Positions 28,253-35,947 of a stretch of 64,000 nucleotides of DNA are shown in pieces. The number at the start of each line of letters is the position of its first letter. The stretch's first letter is position 1. The stretch is from Pseudomonadota bacterium. GTDB taxonomy: Bacteria; Pseudomonadota; Alphaproteobacteria; Caulobacterales; Caulobacteraceae. The notes below the pieces were generated by a model, which was given only the letters and a program-made list of their open reading frames with translations, ran no database searches and was not told the DNA's origin. The position numbers and the translations under genes are program-made. The stretch lies in assembly GCA_021808285.1 (NCBI GenBank), contig JAKBBV010000004.1:33095-97094 (forward strand), written 5' to 3'.

Positions 28253-28397
28253 GAGCCTGGATTAGCCCAGAGCGAGAGACCGGCCTAGGGCGCGCTGCGC
28301 TGAGGCCGGTTCGCCGGAGCGGGGATTGGCGGTCCCATTTCAAATCCCTGATGGCATGACGAGGCCTCCGAGCGGTTCCATCTCATCTCCACGCCAT

Positions 28398-28868
28398 CTA
28401 GGGCGCTCCCGCATCGTTCCTCGCGCCCGGCCCGGGCTCCACGCGCACCGCCTCGGGGCGCAGAGGTTCGGCGCAGACCGAGCAGACGCTCACCGGGTCG
28501 AACAGATGGCCGCACGCGGTGTGCCGATGCAGAATGGGACGCCCGGCGTCGCCCGCCATGTGCTCATCGCCCCAGTGAACCAGGGCCATGATCACCGGAT
28601 GCAGGGCCAGACCCCGTTCTGTAAGGCGGTATTCGTATCGCGTCGGCCGGGACTGATAGACCACCTTCATCAGCACGCCCGCCTCCACCAGCTTCCTCAA
28701 CCGCGCGGCGAGAAGGGGCCGGGTGAGGCCGATGCGGGCCTGAAACGCCTCAAACCGGCGCACGCGAAGAAAGCAGTCGCGCAGGATCAGCAGGGTCCAG
28801 CGATCGCCGATGACCGAGGCCGCGCGGGCGACCGAACAGGGCTCGGCGTCGATCTCGCTCCACTTCAT
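28398..28868 (-). CDS. HxlR family transcriptional regulator with C-terminal CxxC zinc-knuckle-like tail
   Basis: CSVARAASVIGDRWTLLILRDCFLRVRRFEAFQARIGLTRPLLAARLRKLVEAGVL; tail HTACGHLFDPVSVCSVCAEPL. Confidence 0.9.
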   Translation of the reverse strand: MKWSEIDAEPCSVARAASVIGDRWTLLILRDCFLRVRRFEAFQARIGLTRPLLAARLRKLVEAGVLMKVVYQSRPTRYEYRLTERGLALHPVIMALVHWGDEHMAGDAGRPILHRHTACGHLFDPVSVCSVCAEPLRPEAVRVEPGPGARNDAGAP

Positions 28869-28941
28869 GACGGGCCTTTCCTGATCAGCCAGGCTCCAAT
28901 CCTAACTTGACGCGTTTCATTTTCAAATGCAGTCTTACCCA

Positions 28942-29697
28942 ATGAGTTCAGAAACCACACTGACATCGCCCCAGGGGGCGGTCGCGATCATCGGCGCCGG
29001 GGACTATATCGGCGCCGCCATCGCCCGGCGCTTCGCCGCCGGCGGCTATGTCGTCTTCGGCGGACGGCGAAATGGCGAGGCCTTCGCCCCCCTCGCCGCG
29101 GAGATCGCCGCATCAGGCGGCCGCTTCGAGGGCCGCACCCTCGACGCCCGGCAGGAGGACCAGGTCGCCGCCTTCCTCGCCGAGGCCGACGCCGCCGCGC
29201 CGCTGGAGGTCTGCGTCTTCAATGTCGGGGCCAATGTGAACTTCCCCATCCTGGAGACCACCGAGCGGGTGTTCCGCAAGGTGTGGGAGATGGCCTGCTA
29301 CGGCGGCTTCCTCACGGGCCGCGAGGCGGCGCGCCTGATGCTCCCACGCGGCGAGGGGTCGATCTTCTTCACCGGGGCCACGGCCAGCCTGCGCGGCGGA
29401 TCCGGCTTTTCCGCCTTCGCCAGCGCCAAGTTCGGCCTGCGCGCCGTGGCCCAGAGCCTGGCGCGGGAGCTGGGGCCAAAGGGCCTCCACGTCGCCCATC
29501 TGGTCATCGATTCGGGAGTCGACACCGCCTGGGTGCGCCAGATGCGCGCCCAGCGCGCGGGAGCCGACGCCCCGCCCGGGCCGGGCGAACTGATGGCCCC
29601 GGCCTCGATCGCGGCCGCCTATTGGGACCTGCACCGCCAGCCCCGCGACGCCTGGACGCACGAGCTGGACCTTCGCCCCTTTGGAGAACGCTGGTGA
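28942..29697 (+). CDS. SDR family oxidoreductase
   Basis: AVAIIGAGDYIGAAIARRFAAGGYVVFGGRR; SGFSAFASAKFGLRAVAQSLARELGP; start could also be 28927. Confidence 0.85.
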   Translation: MSSETTLTSPQGAVAIIGAGDYIGAAIARRFAAGGYVVFGGRRNGEAFAPLAAEIAASGGRFEGRTLDARQEDQVAAFLAEADAAAPLEVCVFNVGANVNFPILETTERVFRKVWEMACYGGFLTGREAARLMLPRGEGSIFFTGATASLRGGSGFSAFASAKFGLRAVAQSLARELGPKGLHVAHLVIDSGVDTAWVRQMRAQRAGADAPPGPGELMAPASIAAAYWDLHRQPRDAWTHELDLRPFGERW

Positions 29698-30320
29698 GCG
29701 CCCCCGCCCCCGTCACGGAAGACGCCCCCCAATTCCTGTTCGATTTCGGCAGTCCCAACGCCTATCTGGCGCACAAGGTCATCCCCGCCATCGAGGCCCG
29801 CACCGGGGCGCGCTTCACCTATGTCCCGATCCTGCTGGGCGGCCTCTTCAAGGCCACCGGCAACAGCTCGCCGGTGCAGGCCTTCGCCGCCATCCCGGCC
29901 AAGCTCGCCTATATGGGCGCCGAGACCCGCCGCTTCGTGGCGCGCCACGGGATCACCGATTACCGCCAGAACCCCTTCTTCCCGGTCAATACCCTGCAGC
30001 TCATGCGCCTTGCCGTGGCCGCCCGGGCCGAGGGGTGTTTCGAGCCTTTTGTGGAGGCCGCCTTCCACCACATGTGGTCGCAGCCGAAGAAGATGGACGA
30101 TCCCGAGATCTGCCGCGCCGCCCTGGCGGAGAGCGGCCTCGACGTGGAGCGCCTCTGGGCCGCGAGCCAGACCGCCGAGGTCAAGCAGGCCCTGATCGCC
30201 AATACCGAGGACGCCGCCCGCCGCGGCGCCTTCGGCGCGCCCACCTTCTTCGTCGGCGAGGAGATGTTCTTCGGCAAGGATACGCTGGCGGAGATCGAGG
30301 CGGATTTCCTGCGGCGCTGA
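29694..30320 (+). CDS. DsbA-family / 2-hydroxychromene-2-carboxylate isomerase-like protein
   Basis: FLFDFGSPNAYLAHKVIPAIEARTGARFTYVPILLGGLFKATGN; GAFGAPTFFVGEEMFFGKDTL; GTG start overlapping the SDR stop. Confidence 0.88.
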   Translation: MSAPAPVTEDAPQFLFDFGSPNAYLAHKVIPAIEARTGARFTYVPILLGGLFKATGNSSPVQAFAAIPAKLAYMGAETRRFVARHGITDYRQNPFFPVNTLQLMRLAVAARAEGCFEPFVEAAFHHMWSQPKKMDDPEICRAALAESGLDVERLWAASQTAEVKQALIANTEDAARRGAFGAPTFFVGEEMFFGKDTLAEIEADFLRR

Positions 30321-30324
30321 ATTA

Positions 30325-30439
30325 CGCAATTTCGGGGACGCGCAATTTCGGGGACGCTATATTTAATTGCCTATGAGCAGCCAGCATATTCGGTCGACGC
30401 TCGGGTTTGAGGTAATTAAATATAGCGTCCCCGAAATTA
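30325..30439. repeat. REP/BIME-like inverted repeat, copy 1: arms 30344-30368 and 30414-30438 (perfect 25 bp), plus tandem 16-bp half unit 30325-30340/30341-30356
   Basis: AATTTCGGGGACGCTATATTTAATT ... AATTAAATATAGCGTCCCCGAAATT; cgcaatttcggggacg directly duplicated. Confidence 0.93.
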
Positions 30440-31180
30440 CCCGATTCGATACCGCGCCAGGCGTTCGTAATAGGGCTGGGCGGCCTCGGCGACGGCGCGG
30501 AGCTCCGGGGCGAGGTCCGCCAGGGTCACGGGGCGCGGCGGGGGGGAGAAGCCGGTGGAGCGCTCCACGGCGTCATACCAGGCCGGCGCCCAGACCCCGT
30601 CGGTGTCGCGCGGTCCGGCCCGCCAGGCGAGCATGGCCGGATCGAAGGGGATGCCCAGCGCCGCGCACAGCGCGCCAAGCCTCCCGGCCGGGTCGGTGAG
30701 CACGGCGGCGCCCTCGATCACCGGCGGGGCGCGGCCCAGGCGGTCCGCCTCGCGGTCGAACAACTCGCCCTGGCGCACCACCCCGATATCCTCCAGGGTC
30801 GGGGCCGCCCGGCGCACCGCATAGGAGGCCAGGACCTCCGCCGGCGGGCGGATGAGGAAGGCGTTGCGGCAGGCCGCCATCCACGACAGATCCATGTCCG
30901 ACGTCATGTGATGGGCCATATGCTTCTGATAGAAGAGGTGCCGTCCCGCCGGGATGGGCCCCAGCAGGGCGGCGGCGACGGCGGCCGGGTCTGTGGGTTG
31001 GGAGGCGAGCACCGCCTCGCGCATCGGGTGGTCGGCGCCCGAACGCGCCAGCCAGGCGGCGTAGAAGGGCTCGTCGGCCACATGGGCGTCGGCGCGGTTC
31101 TCGAAGGCCCGCATCATGGCCGTGGAGATGTTGCGCGGACCCGACCACATGGCGACGCGGATGACCTCCCCCTCGGCCAT
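30437..31180 (-). CDS. sulfotransferase family protein
   Basis: VIRVAMWSGPRNISTAMMRAFENRADAHVADEPFYAAWLARSG P-loop/PAPS-like motif. Confidence 0.82.
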   Translation of the reverse strand: MAEGEVIRVAMWSGPRNISTAMMRAFENRADAHVADEPFYAAWLARSGADHPMREAVLASQPTDPAAVAAALLGPIPAGRHLFYQKHMAHHMTSDMDLSWMAACRNAFLIRPPAEVLASYAVRRAAPTLEDIGVVRQGELFDREADRLGRAPPVIEGAAVLTDPAGRLGALCAALGIPFDPAMLAWRAGPRDTDGVWAPAWYDAVERSTGFSPPPRPVTLADLAPELRAVAEAAQPYYERLARYRIG

Positions 31181-31182
31181 CT

Positions 31183-32097
31183 TCAGAGCCCCCCCTTGGC
31201 GGCGTCGGCGTCCTTGAGAGCCTCGTAGAGCGCCGCGACCTTGGCGGTGACCGGCCCGGGCGAGGCGGCGAAGCGGCGTCCGTCGATGACGGCGACCGGC
31301 GTGATCCCCCCCATGGTCCCGGTGACGAAGGCCTCTTCGGCGGCGAGGGCCGATTCGATGGGGAAGTCTCCCAGCTGGATCGGCAGGCCGTTCTCCCGGG
31401 CCAGGGCGATGACCTGGGCGCGCGTCACCCCGTTGAAGCAGAAATCGCCGCTGGAGCTGAATAGGGCGCCGCCGCGCACCCAGAAAAAGTTGGTGGCGTT
31501 GCAGGTGGCGATGGCCCCGGCGGGATCGAGCATGAGGGCCTCGTCCGCGCCCTGGTCGATGGCCTCCAGCAGGGCCAGGATCAGGCTCAGGCGGCTGTGC
31601 GAATTGAGGCGCATGTCGAAGGTCTCCGCCCCCGAAGTGCGGATCGACACCGTGGCGAGGGTGAGACCCCAGCCTGGCGGACGCGGCGCCGGGCGCTTGT
31701 ACTCAGCCGTGACGACGATGGTCGGGACGCCCAGCGCATTGCGCGGGTCCTGGTTGACCGTCGCCTTGAGGCCCCGCGTGACCATCAGGCGCAGATGGGC
31801 GCCGTCCTCCATGGAATTGGCCGCCAGGGTCGCGCGCAGGGCCTCGACCAGCATCGGGCGAGTGAGACCCGCCAGGCGGATCTTCGCCGCGCCCTCCATC
31901 AGCCGGTCGAGGTGGGCCTCCAGGAACAGAAGCCGGCCCTTGTGCAGGCGCAGGCCCTCCCACACTCCATCCCCCATGCCAAAGCCGGCGTCGAAGATCG
32001 ACACCTTGGCGCCCTCGCGCGGGACGAGATCGCCGTTCACATAGATGAGGACCCCCGCATTGCGCGGGTCCTCCGCGAAGTCCTGGCTGCCGGCCAT
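31183..32097 (-). CDS. PLP-dependent aminotransferase class IV (branched-chain / D-amino-acid type)
   Basis: YVNGDLVPREGAKVSIFDAGFGMGDGVWEGLRLHKGRL; GVTRAQVIALARENGLPI; EEAFVTGTMGGITPVAVIDGRRF. Confidence 0.93.
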   Translation of the reverse strand: MAGSQDFAEDPRNAGVLIYVNGDLVPREGAKVSIFDAGFGMGDGVWEGLRLHKGRLLFLEAHLDRLMEGAAKIRLAGLTRPMLVEALRATLAANSMEDGAHLRLMVTRGLKATVNQDPRNALGVPTIVVTAEYKRPAPRPPGWGLTLATVSIRTSGAETFDMRLNSHSRLSLILALLEAIDQGADEALMLDPAGAIATCNATNFFWVRGGALFSSSGDFCFNGVTRAQVIALARENGLPIQLGDFPIESALAAEEAFVTGTMGGITPVAVIDGRRFAASPGPVTAKVAALYEALKDADAAKGGL

Positions 32098-32158
32098 GCT
32101 TGTCCTTCCGCTTGACTCCCGGCCCCCTCCCCCGGCACCTCGCCCACAATGCCATTAG

Positions 32159-32180
32159 GGAAGGGCCGCGCGGCCCTTCC
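32159..32180. promoter_or_regulatory. perfect 22-bp palindrome GGAAGGGCCGCGCGGCCCTTCC upstream of the thiolase gene
   Basis: Exact self-complementarity by hand, in the divergent intergenic region, 22 bp before the ATG at 32203. Confidence 0.5.
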
Positions 32181-32202
32181 GGGTTCAAGGGAGAAGCCTC
32201 AG

Positions 32203-33399
32203 ATGAGACGCGCCGCCATCGTGTCGCCCATTCGCACCCCGGTGGGCAAGTTCCTGGGCGCGCTTTCCGCCCTCCCGGCGGGGGAGCTGGGGGCGGTCAT
32301 CCTCAAGGCCCTGGTGGAGCGCACGAAAATCGATCCCGAGCGCATCGACGATGTCATCTTCGCCCAGGGATACGCCAGCGGCGAGGCGCCGTGCGTGGCG
32401 CGCTGGTCGGCCCTGGCGGCCGGCCTGCCCATCAGCGTGCCCGGCTATCAGCTCGACCGGCGCTGCGGCAGCGGCCTGCAGGCGGTGATCGACGCGGCCA
32501 TGATGGTCCAGACCGGCGCCGCGGACGTGGTCGCGGCCGGCGGCGTGGAGAGCATGAGCCAGGTGGAATACTACACCACCGACATGCGCGGCGGGGCGCG
32601 CATGGGCTCGGTCACCCTGCACGATCGCCTGTTGCGCGGCCGGGTCATGTCCCAGCCCATCGAACGCTTCGGCGTCATCTCCGGCATGATCGAGACGGCC
32701 GAAAACCTGGCCCGCGACTATCAGATCTCGCGCGAGGAGTGCGACATCTATGCCGCCGCCAGCCACCAGCGCGCCCACGCCGCCTGGGAGGGGGGCAAGT
32801 TCGACGACGAGGTCGTGCCGGTGGAGATCGCCCAGAAGCGCGGCCCGGCCACGGTTTTCGCCAAGGATGAGGGCATCCGCGCCGACGCGACCGCGGAAAG
32901 CCTCGCGACGCTCAAGCCCATCGAGGCGGGGGGCGTGGTCACCGCCGGCAACGCCAGCCAGCAGAACGACGCCGCGGCCGCCTGCCTGGTGGTGGCCGAG
33001 GACAAGCTCGCCGAACTGAATCTTGAGCCCATGGGCTGGTTCGTGGGCTGGGCGGCGGCGGGGTGCGAGCCCTCGCGCATGGGCATCGGCCCGGCGCCGG
33101 CGGTGCAGCGCCTCTTCGCCCGCACCGGCCTTGGCTGGGACGATATCGGCCTGGTGGAGCTGAACGAGGCCTTCGCCTCCCAGGTCCTGGCCGTGCTCAA
33201 GGCCTGGGGCTGGGATGACCGCGACCGGCTCAACGTCAACGGCTCGGGCATTTCGCTCGGCCATCCCATCGGCGCCACGGGCGTGCGCATCCTGGCCAAC
33301 CTCCTGCGCGAAATGCAGCGCCGCGACGTCCGCTATGGCCTGGAGACCATGTGCATCGGCGGCGGCCAGGGCATCGCCGCGGCGTTCGAGGCGGTTTGA
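32203..33399 (+). CDS. acetyl-CoA C-acetyltransferase (thiolase)
   Basis: MRRAAIVSPIRTPVGKFLGALS; VPGYQLDRRCGSGLQAVIDAAMMVQTG; NVNGSGISLGHPIGATGVRI; CIGGGQGIAAAFE. Confidence 0.95.
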   Translation: MRRAAIVSPIRTPVGKFLGALSALPAGELGAVILKALVERTKIDPERIDDVIFAQGYASGEAPCVARWSALAAGLPISVPGYQLDRRCGSGLQAVIDAAMMVQTGAADVVAAGGVESMSQVEYYTTDMRGGARMGSVTLHDRLLRGRVMSQPIERFGVISGMIETAENLARDYQISREECDIYAAASHQRAHAAWEGGKFDDEVVPVEIAQKRGPATVFAKDEGIRADATAESLATLKPIEAGGVVTAGNASQQNDAAAACLVVAEDKLAELNLEPMGWFVGWAAAGCEPSRMGIGPAPAVQRLFARTGLGWDDIGLVELNEAFASQVLAVLKAWGWDDRDRLNVNGSGISLGHPIGATGVRILANLLREMQRRDVRYGLETMCIGGGQGIAAAFEAV

Positions 33400-33422
33400 G
33401 CGGGCGGCGGGAGCTGAGACGG

Positions 33423-34685
33423 ATGCGAACCCTCATCGGGCCAAGAGTCGCACTGGCCTGCCTCGCCCTGGCGTGTCTCGCTTCCGAGGCCGTGGCGCAA
33501 ACCCCCGGGGCCTCTCCCGTCTCCCGGACGGCGCAGGTCCCCCAGCAGGGCTGGGCCTATACGCGATATGAGCTGCTCGCCCCCGGCTCCGGCGCCTTTC
33601 GCATCCTCTACGACGTCACCGCCACGCGGCCCGGTGCGCGGTATTTTTTCAACCCGATCCGCAAGGGCTCGGCCTCCTCCGACGAGACGGTGATCGACCT
33701 GGCGAGCGGCAAGCCCCTGGCCTTCGCCATCGTTCATGGCGCGGACGCCAAGGGCCCCGACTTTCCCGACGCCGACCCGACCTATGACTATATCCGGGTG
33801 AGCCTGGCCCGGCCCGTGCCGGCGCAGGGCGGAGGCGGGCGCATCCGCATCGACAAGACCTATACCGATGCGCGCAGCTATTTCCGCGACGGCGAGGAGA
33901 TCGTCTTCAAGCGGGGCCTGGGCATCACGCGCAACGCCGTCGTCCTGCCCAAGGGATATGGCCTCGTCTCCTGCAATTATCCCTCGCAGGTGGCGCAGGA
34001 GGCGGACGGGCGCCTGCGGATCAGTTTCCTTAACGACACCCCGGCCGAGGCGCCTCTGGAGATCCGCGCCGCGCCCATGGCTCTGGCCCTCGCCTCGGGC
34101 CCCGCCGCCCGCCTGGCCGCCCCGGCCGAGCGCGCCGCCAACAGCCGCGACATCGTCTACTTCCTCCAGCCGCCGGAGACCCACGCCTTCCGCCTCTATC
34201 ACGACTATACCGAGACCCGGGCGGGCGTGGACCGCTATGTGAATGTGGTGCGCACCGGCAGCGCCGCAGCCGATCCGCAGGCCTTCGATCTCGATACAGG
34301 CGAGCCCCTCGCGGCGCGTATCCTGAAAGGCGCAGAGATCGCCGCGGCGGGCATTTCCGAGGAGGGGCTGGACCCGGCCGCGCCGGGCGCCGAGGCGGTG
34401 GTGTTCAGCTTCCCGCCCGTGCCCCGGGGCGGATCGCTGCGCCTGCGCATGTGGGAGACCTATGCCGATCCCAAGAGCTACCGGCTGGAGGGGGACACCC
34501 TCGTCTTCGACCGCACCTTCGGCCGCAGCGCCAACGCCGTCGTCCTGCCCGCCGGCTGGCGCCTGACCAGCTCGCTCAGCCCCGCCATCGTCACCCGCCT
34601 CCCCGACGGCCGCACCCGCCTCGACTTTCTCAACCCCCGCAGCGACGAGGTCGAAGTCCGAATCACGGCGCAGCGAGCGGGATAG
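33423..34685 (+). CDS. exported protein of unknown function with two internally homologous halves
   Basis: Signal peptide MRTLIGPRVALACLALACLASEAVAQ; both halves share FRxxYDxTxTR..., DxxxGxPLA, RxxxxKTYxDxxSYxxxGxxxVFxRxxGxxxNAVVLPxG. Confidence 0.8.
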   Translation: MRTLIGPRVALACLALACLASEAVAQTPGASPVSRTAQVPQQGWAYTRYELLAPGSGAFRILYDVTATRPGARYFFNPIRKGSASSDETVIDLASGKPLAFAIVHGADAKGPDFPDADPTYDYIRVSLARPVPAQGGGGRIRIDKTYTDARSYFRDGEEIVFKRGLGITRNAVVLPKGYGLVSCNYPSQVAQEADGRLRISFLNDTPAEAPLEIRAAPMALALASGPAARLAAPAERAANSRDIVYFLQPPETHAFRLYHDYTETRAGVDRYVNVVRTGSAAADPQAFDLDTGEPLAARILKGAEIAAAGISEEGLDPAAPGAEAVVFSFPPVPRGGSLRLRMWETYADPKSYRLEGDTLVFDRTFGRSANAVVLPAGWRLTSSLSPAIVTRLPDGRTRLDFLNPRSDEVEVRITAQRAG

Positions 34686-34729
34686 GCAGGAAGCGGGGGC
34701 GGCCTCACTTCAGTTTCATGCCCGGCCCC

Positions 34730-35218
34730 TCACCGGCCCCGGCTCACCAGCGTCGTGACCATGTCCGGGGCGCCGGGGACGCCCGCCAGCTCCATCATCT
34801 TGCCGATCGCGCCGCGGTGGGCCGCGCCATGCGTGATGACGTGCGAGAGGATCTGCGCGCGGGTCATGCGGCCTTCATCCTCGTCCCCGACAAAAGCGAA
34901 GGTCACGCTCTCACTCAGCTCGCCCTCCGTGACCCGGGCGACGTAGGCGCAGTACCAGGCGTCGGTGGCGGCGAGCTTTTCGCCCAGTTCGTCGATCTGC
35001 GGCCGCACGCCCGAGACGATGGCCGCCTCGGCGTGGCCCTCCCCGGCAAGGTGGCCCTTGAAGATGCGGTCGACAATGCCGGTGTGGTCCAGGGTGTGTA
35101 GGATGACCGCCATCTGCCGCCGGTCGGCCTCCGCCGGCGCGGCGCGCAGAGACTCCACCAGACGGGCATTGGCCCAGGCCTTGTGGGCGAACAGGGTCTC
35201 CAGAAGCGGCTGCGACAT
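34730..35218 (-). CDS. DinB family protein
   Basis: MSQPLLETLFAHKAWANARLVESLRAAP; AVILHTLDHTGIVDRIFKGHL; ILSHVITHGAAHRGAIGKMMELAGVPG (DinB-type His motif). Confidence 0.9.
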   Translation of the reverse strand: MSQPLLETLFAHKAWANARLVESLRAAPAEADRRQMAVILHTLDHTGIVDRIFKGHLAGEGHAEAAIVSGVRPQIDELGEKLAATDAWYCAYVARVTEGELSESVTFAFVGDEDEGRMTRAQILSHVITHGAAHRGAIGKMMELAGVPGAPDMVTTLVSRGR

Positions 35219-35331
35219 GGCCAGGCCTCTCATTCTCGCGACGCCCTCCCCTGGGCCGGCGAGACGGTGAGGATTCTACCACAAGCGCCGGCGGTCCCTA
35301 TATGGTCCTCAAGCCCCGGAGCGGACCCGCA

Positions 35332-35811
35332 ATGACCCTGCCTATCATCGTCGCCGCCATGATCACCGTCATCGTCCTCGGAGTCGGGGCGGTCGCGACC
35401 ACGGTGGGCGACTGGTATCGCGGCCTCGACAAGCCGCCATGGAACCCGCCCGAATGGCTGTTCGGTCCCGCCTGGACGGTGATCCTGGGCCTGGCCGCCT
35501 GGGCCGGGGTGACCGGCTGGCTGCACGCGCCGAGCCTGCAGGCCCGCGTCCTGCTCCTGGTCCTCTACGCCGCCAATATCGGCCTGCACATGGCCTGGAG
35601 CCCCCTCTTCTTCAATCTCCGCCGCCCCGACTGGGCCCTGATCGAGGCGCCGTTCCTATGGCTCTCGGTCCTGGCCCTGATCCTGGCCATGAGTCCCTAT
35701 TCGCCCCTCTCCGGCTGGCTGCTCGCGCCCTATCTGGCCTGGGTCGCCTTCGCCATCGTCCTCAACGCCGAGATCGTCCGCCGCAACCGGCCGTTCGCGC
35801 GGGCGGGCTGA
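35332..35811 (+). CDS. tspO: TspO/MBR family tryptophan-rich sensory protein
   Basis: WYRGLDKPPWNPPEWLFGPAWTVILGLAAWAG; NIGLHMAWSPLFFNLRRPDWALIE; five TM helices. Confidence 0.9.
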   Translation: MTLPIIVAAMITVIVLGVGAVATTVGDWYRGLDKPPWNPPEWLFGPAWTVILGLAAWAGVTGWLHAPSLQARVLLLVLYAANIGLHMAWSPLFFNLRRPDWALIEAPFLWLSVLALILAMSPYSPLSGWLLAPYLAWVAFAIVLNAEIVRRNRPFARAG

Positions 35812-35812
35812 G

Positions 35813-35947
35813 GAAGTTTCGGGGACGCTAGAAGTTTCGGGAAGTTTCGGGGACGCTATATTTAATTCAACAGCAGAGGCCCCGCAGCGGGGTAGCGCGG
35901 CGGCGAATTAAATATAGCGTCCCCGAAACTCCGAAACTCCCGAAACT
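35813..35947. repeat. REP/BIME-like inverted repeat, copy 2: arms 35843-35868 and 35905-35930 (perfect 26 bp), with extra half-unit repeats on both flanks
   Basis: AGTTTCGGGGACGCTATATTTAATTC ... GAATTAAATATAGCGTCCCCGAAACT; gaagtttcgg x3 on the left, ccgaaact x3 on the right. Confidence 0.93.

Noticed and set aside
28374-28407. Fourth copy of the degenerate A/B/C intergenic repeat
   Set aside because: Only short scattered similarity (ggttccatct...gggcgctc); too weak to call without a profile.
30367-30699. Plus-strand ORF overlapping the palindrome and the sulfotransferase
   Set aside because: Arg/Pro-rich shadow ORF running through an inverted repeat.
30325-35947. The two inverted repeats as CRISPR repeats or as ends of a single composite transposon
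   Set aside because: Only two units, no spacers; each unit is itself a complete palindrome, and intervening genes are ordinary metabolic genes with no transposase.
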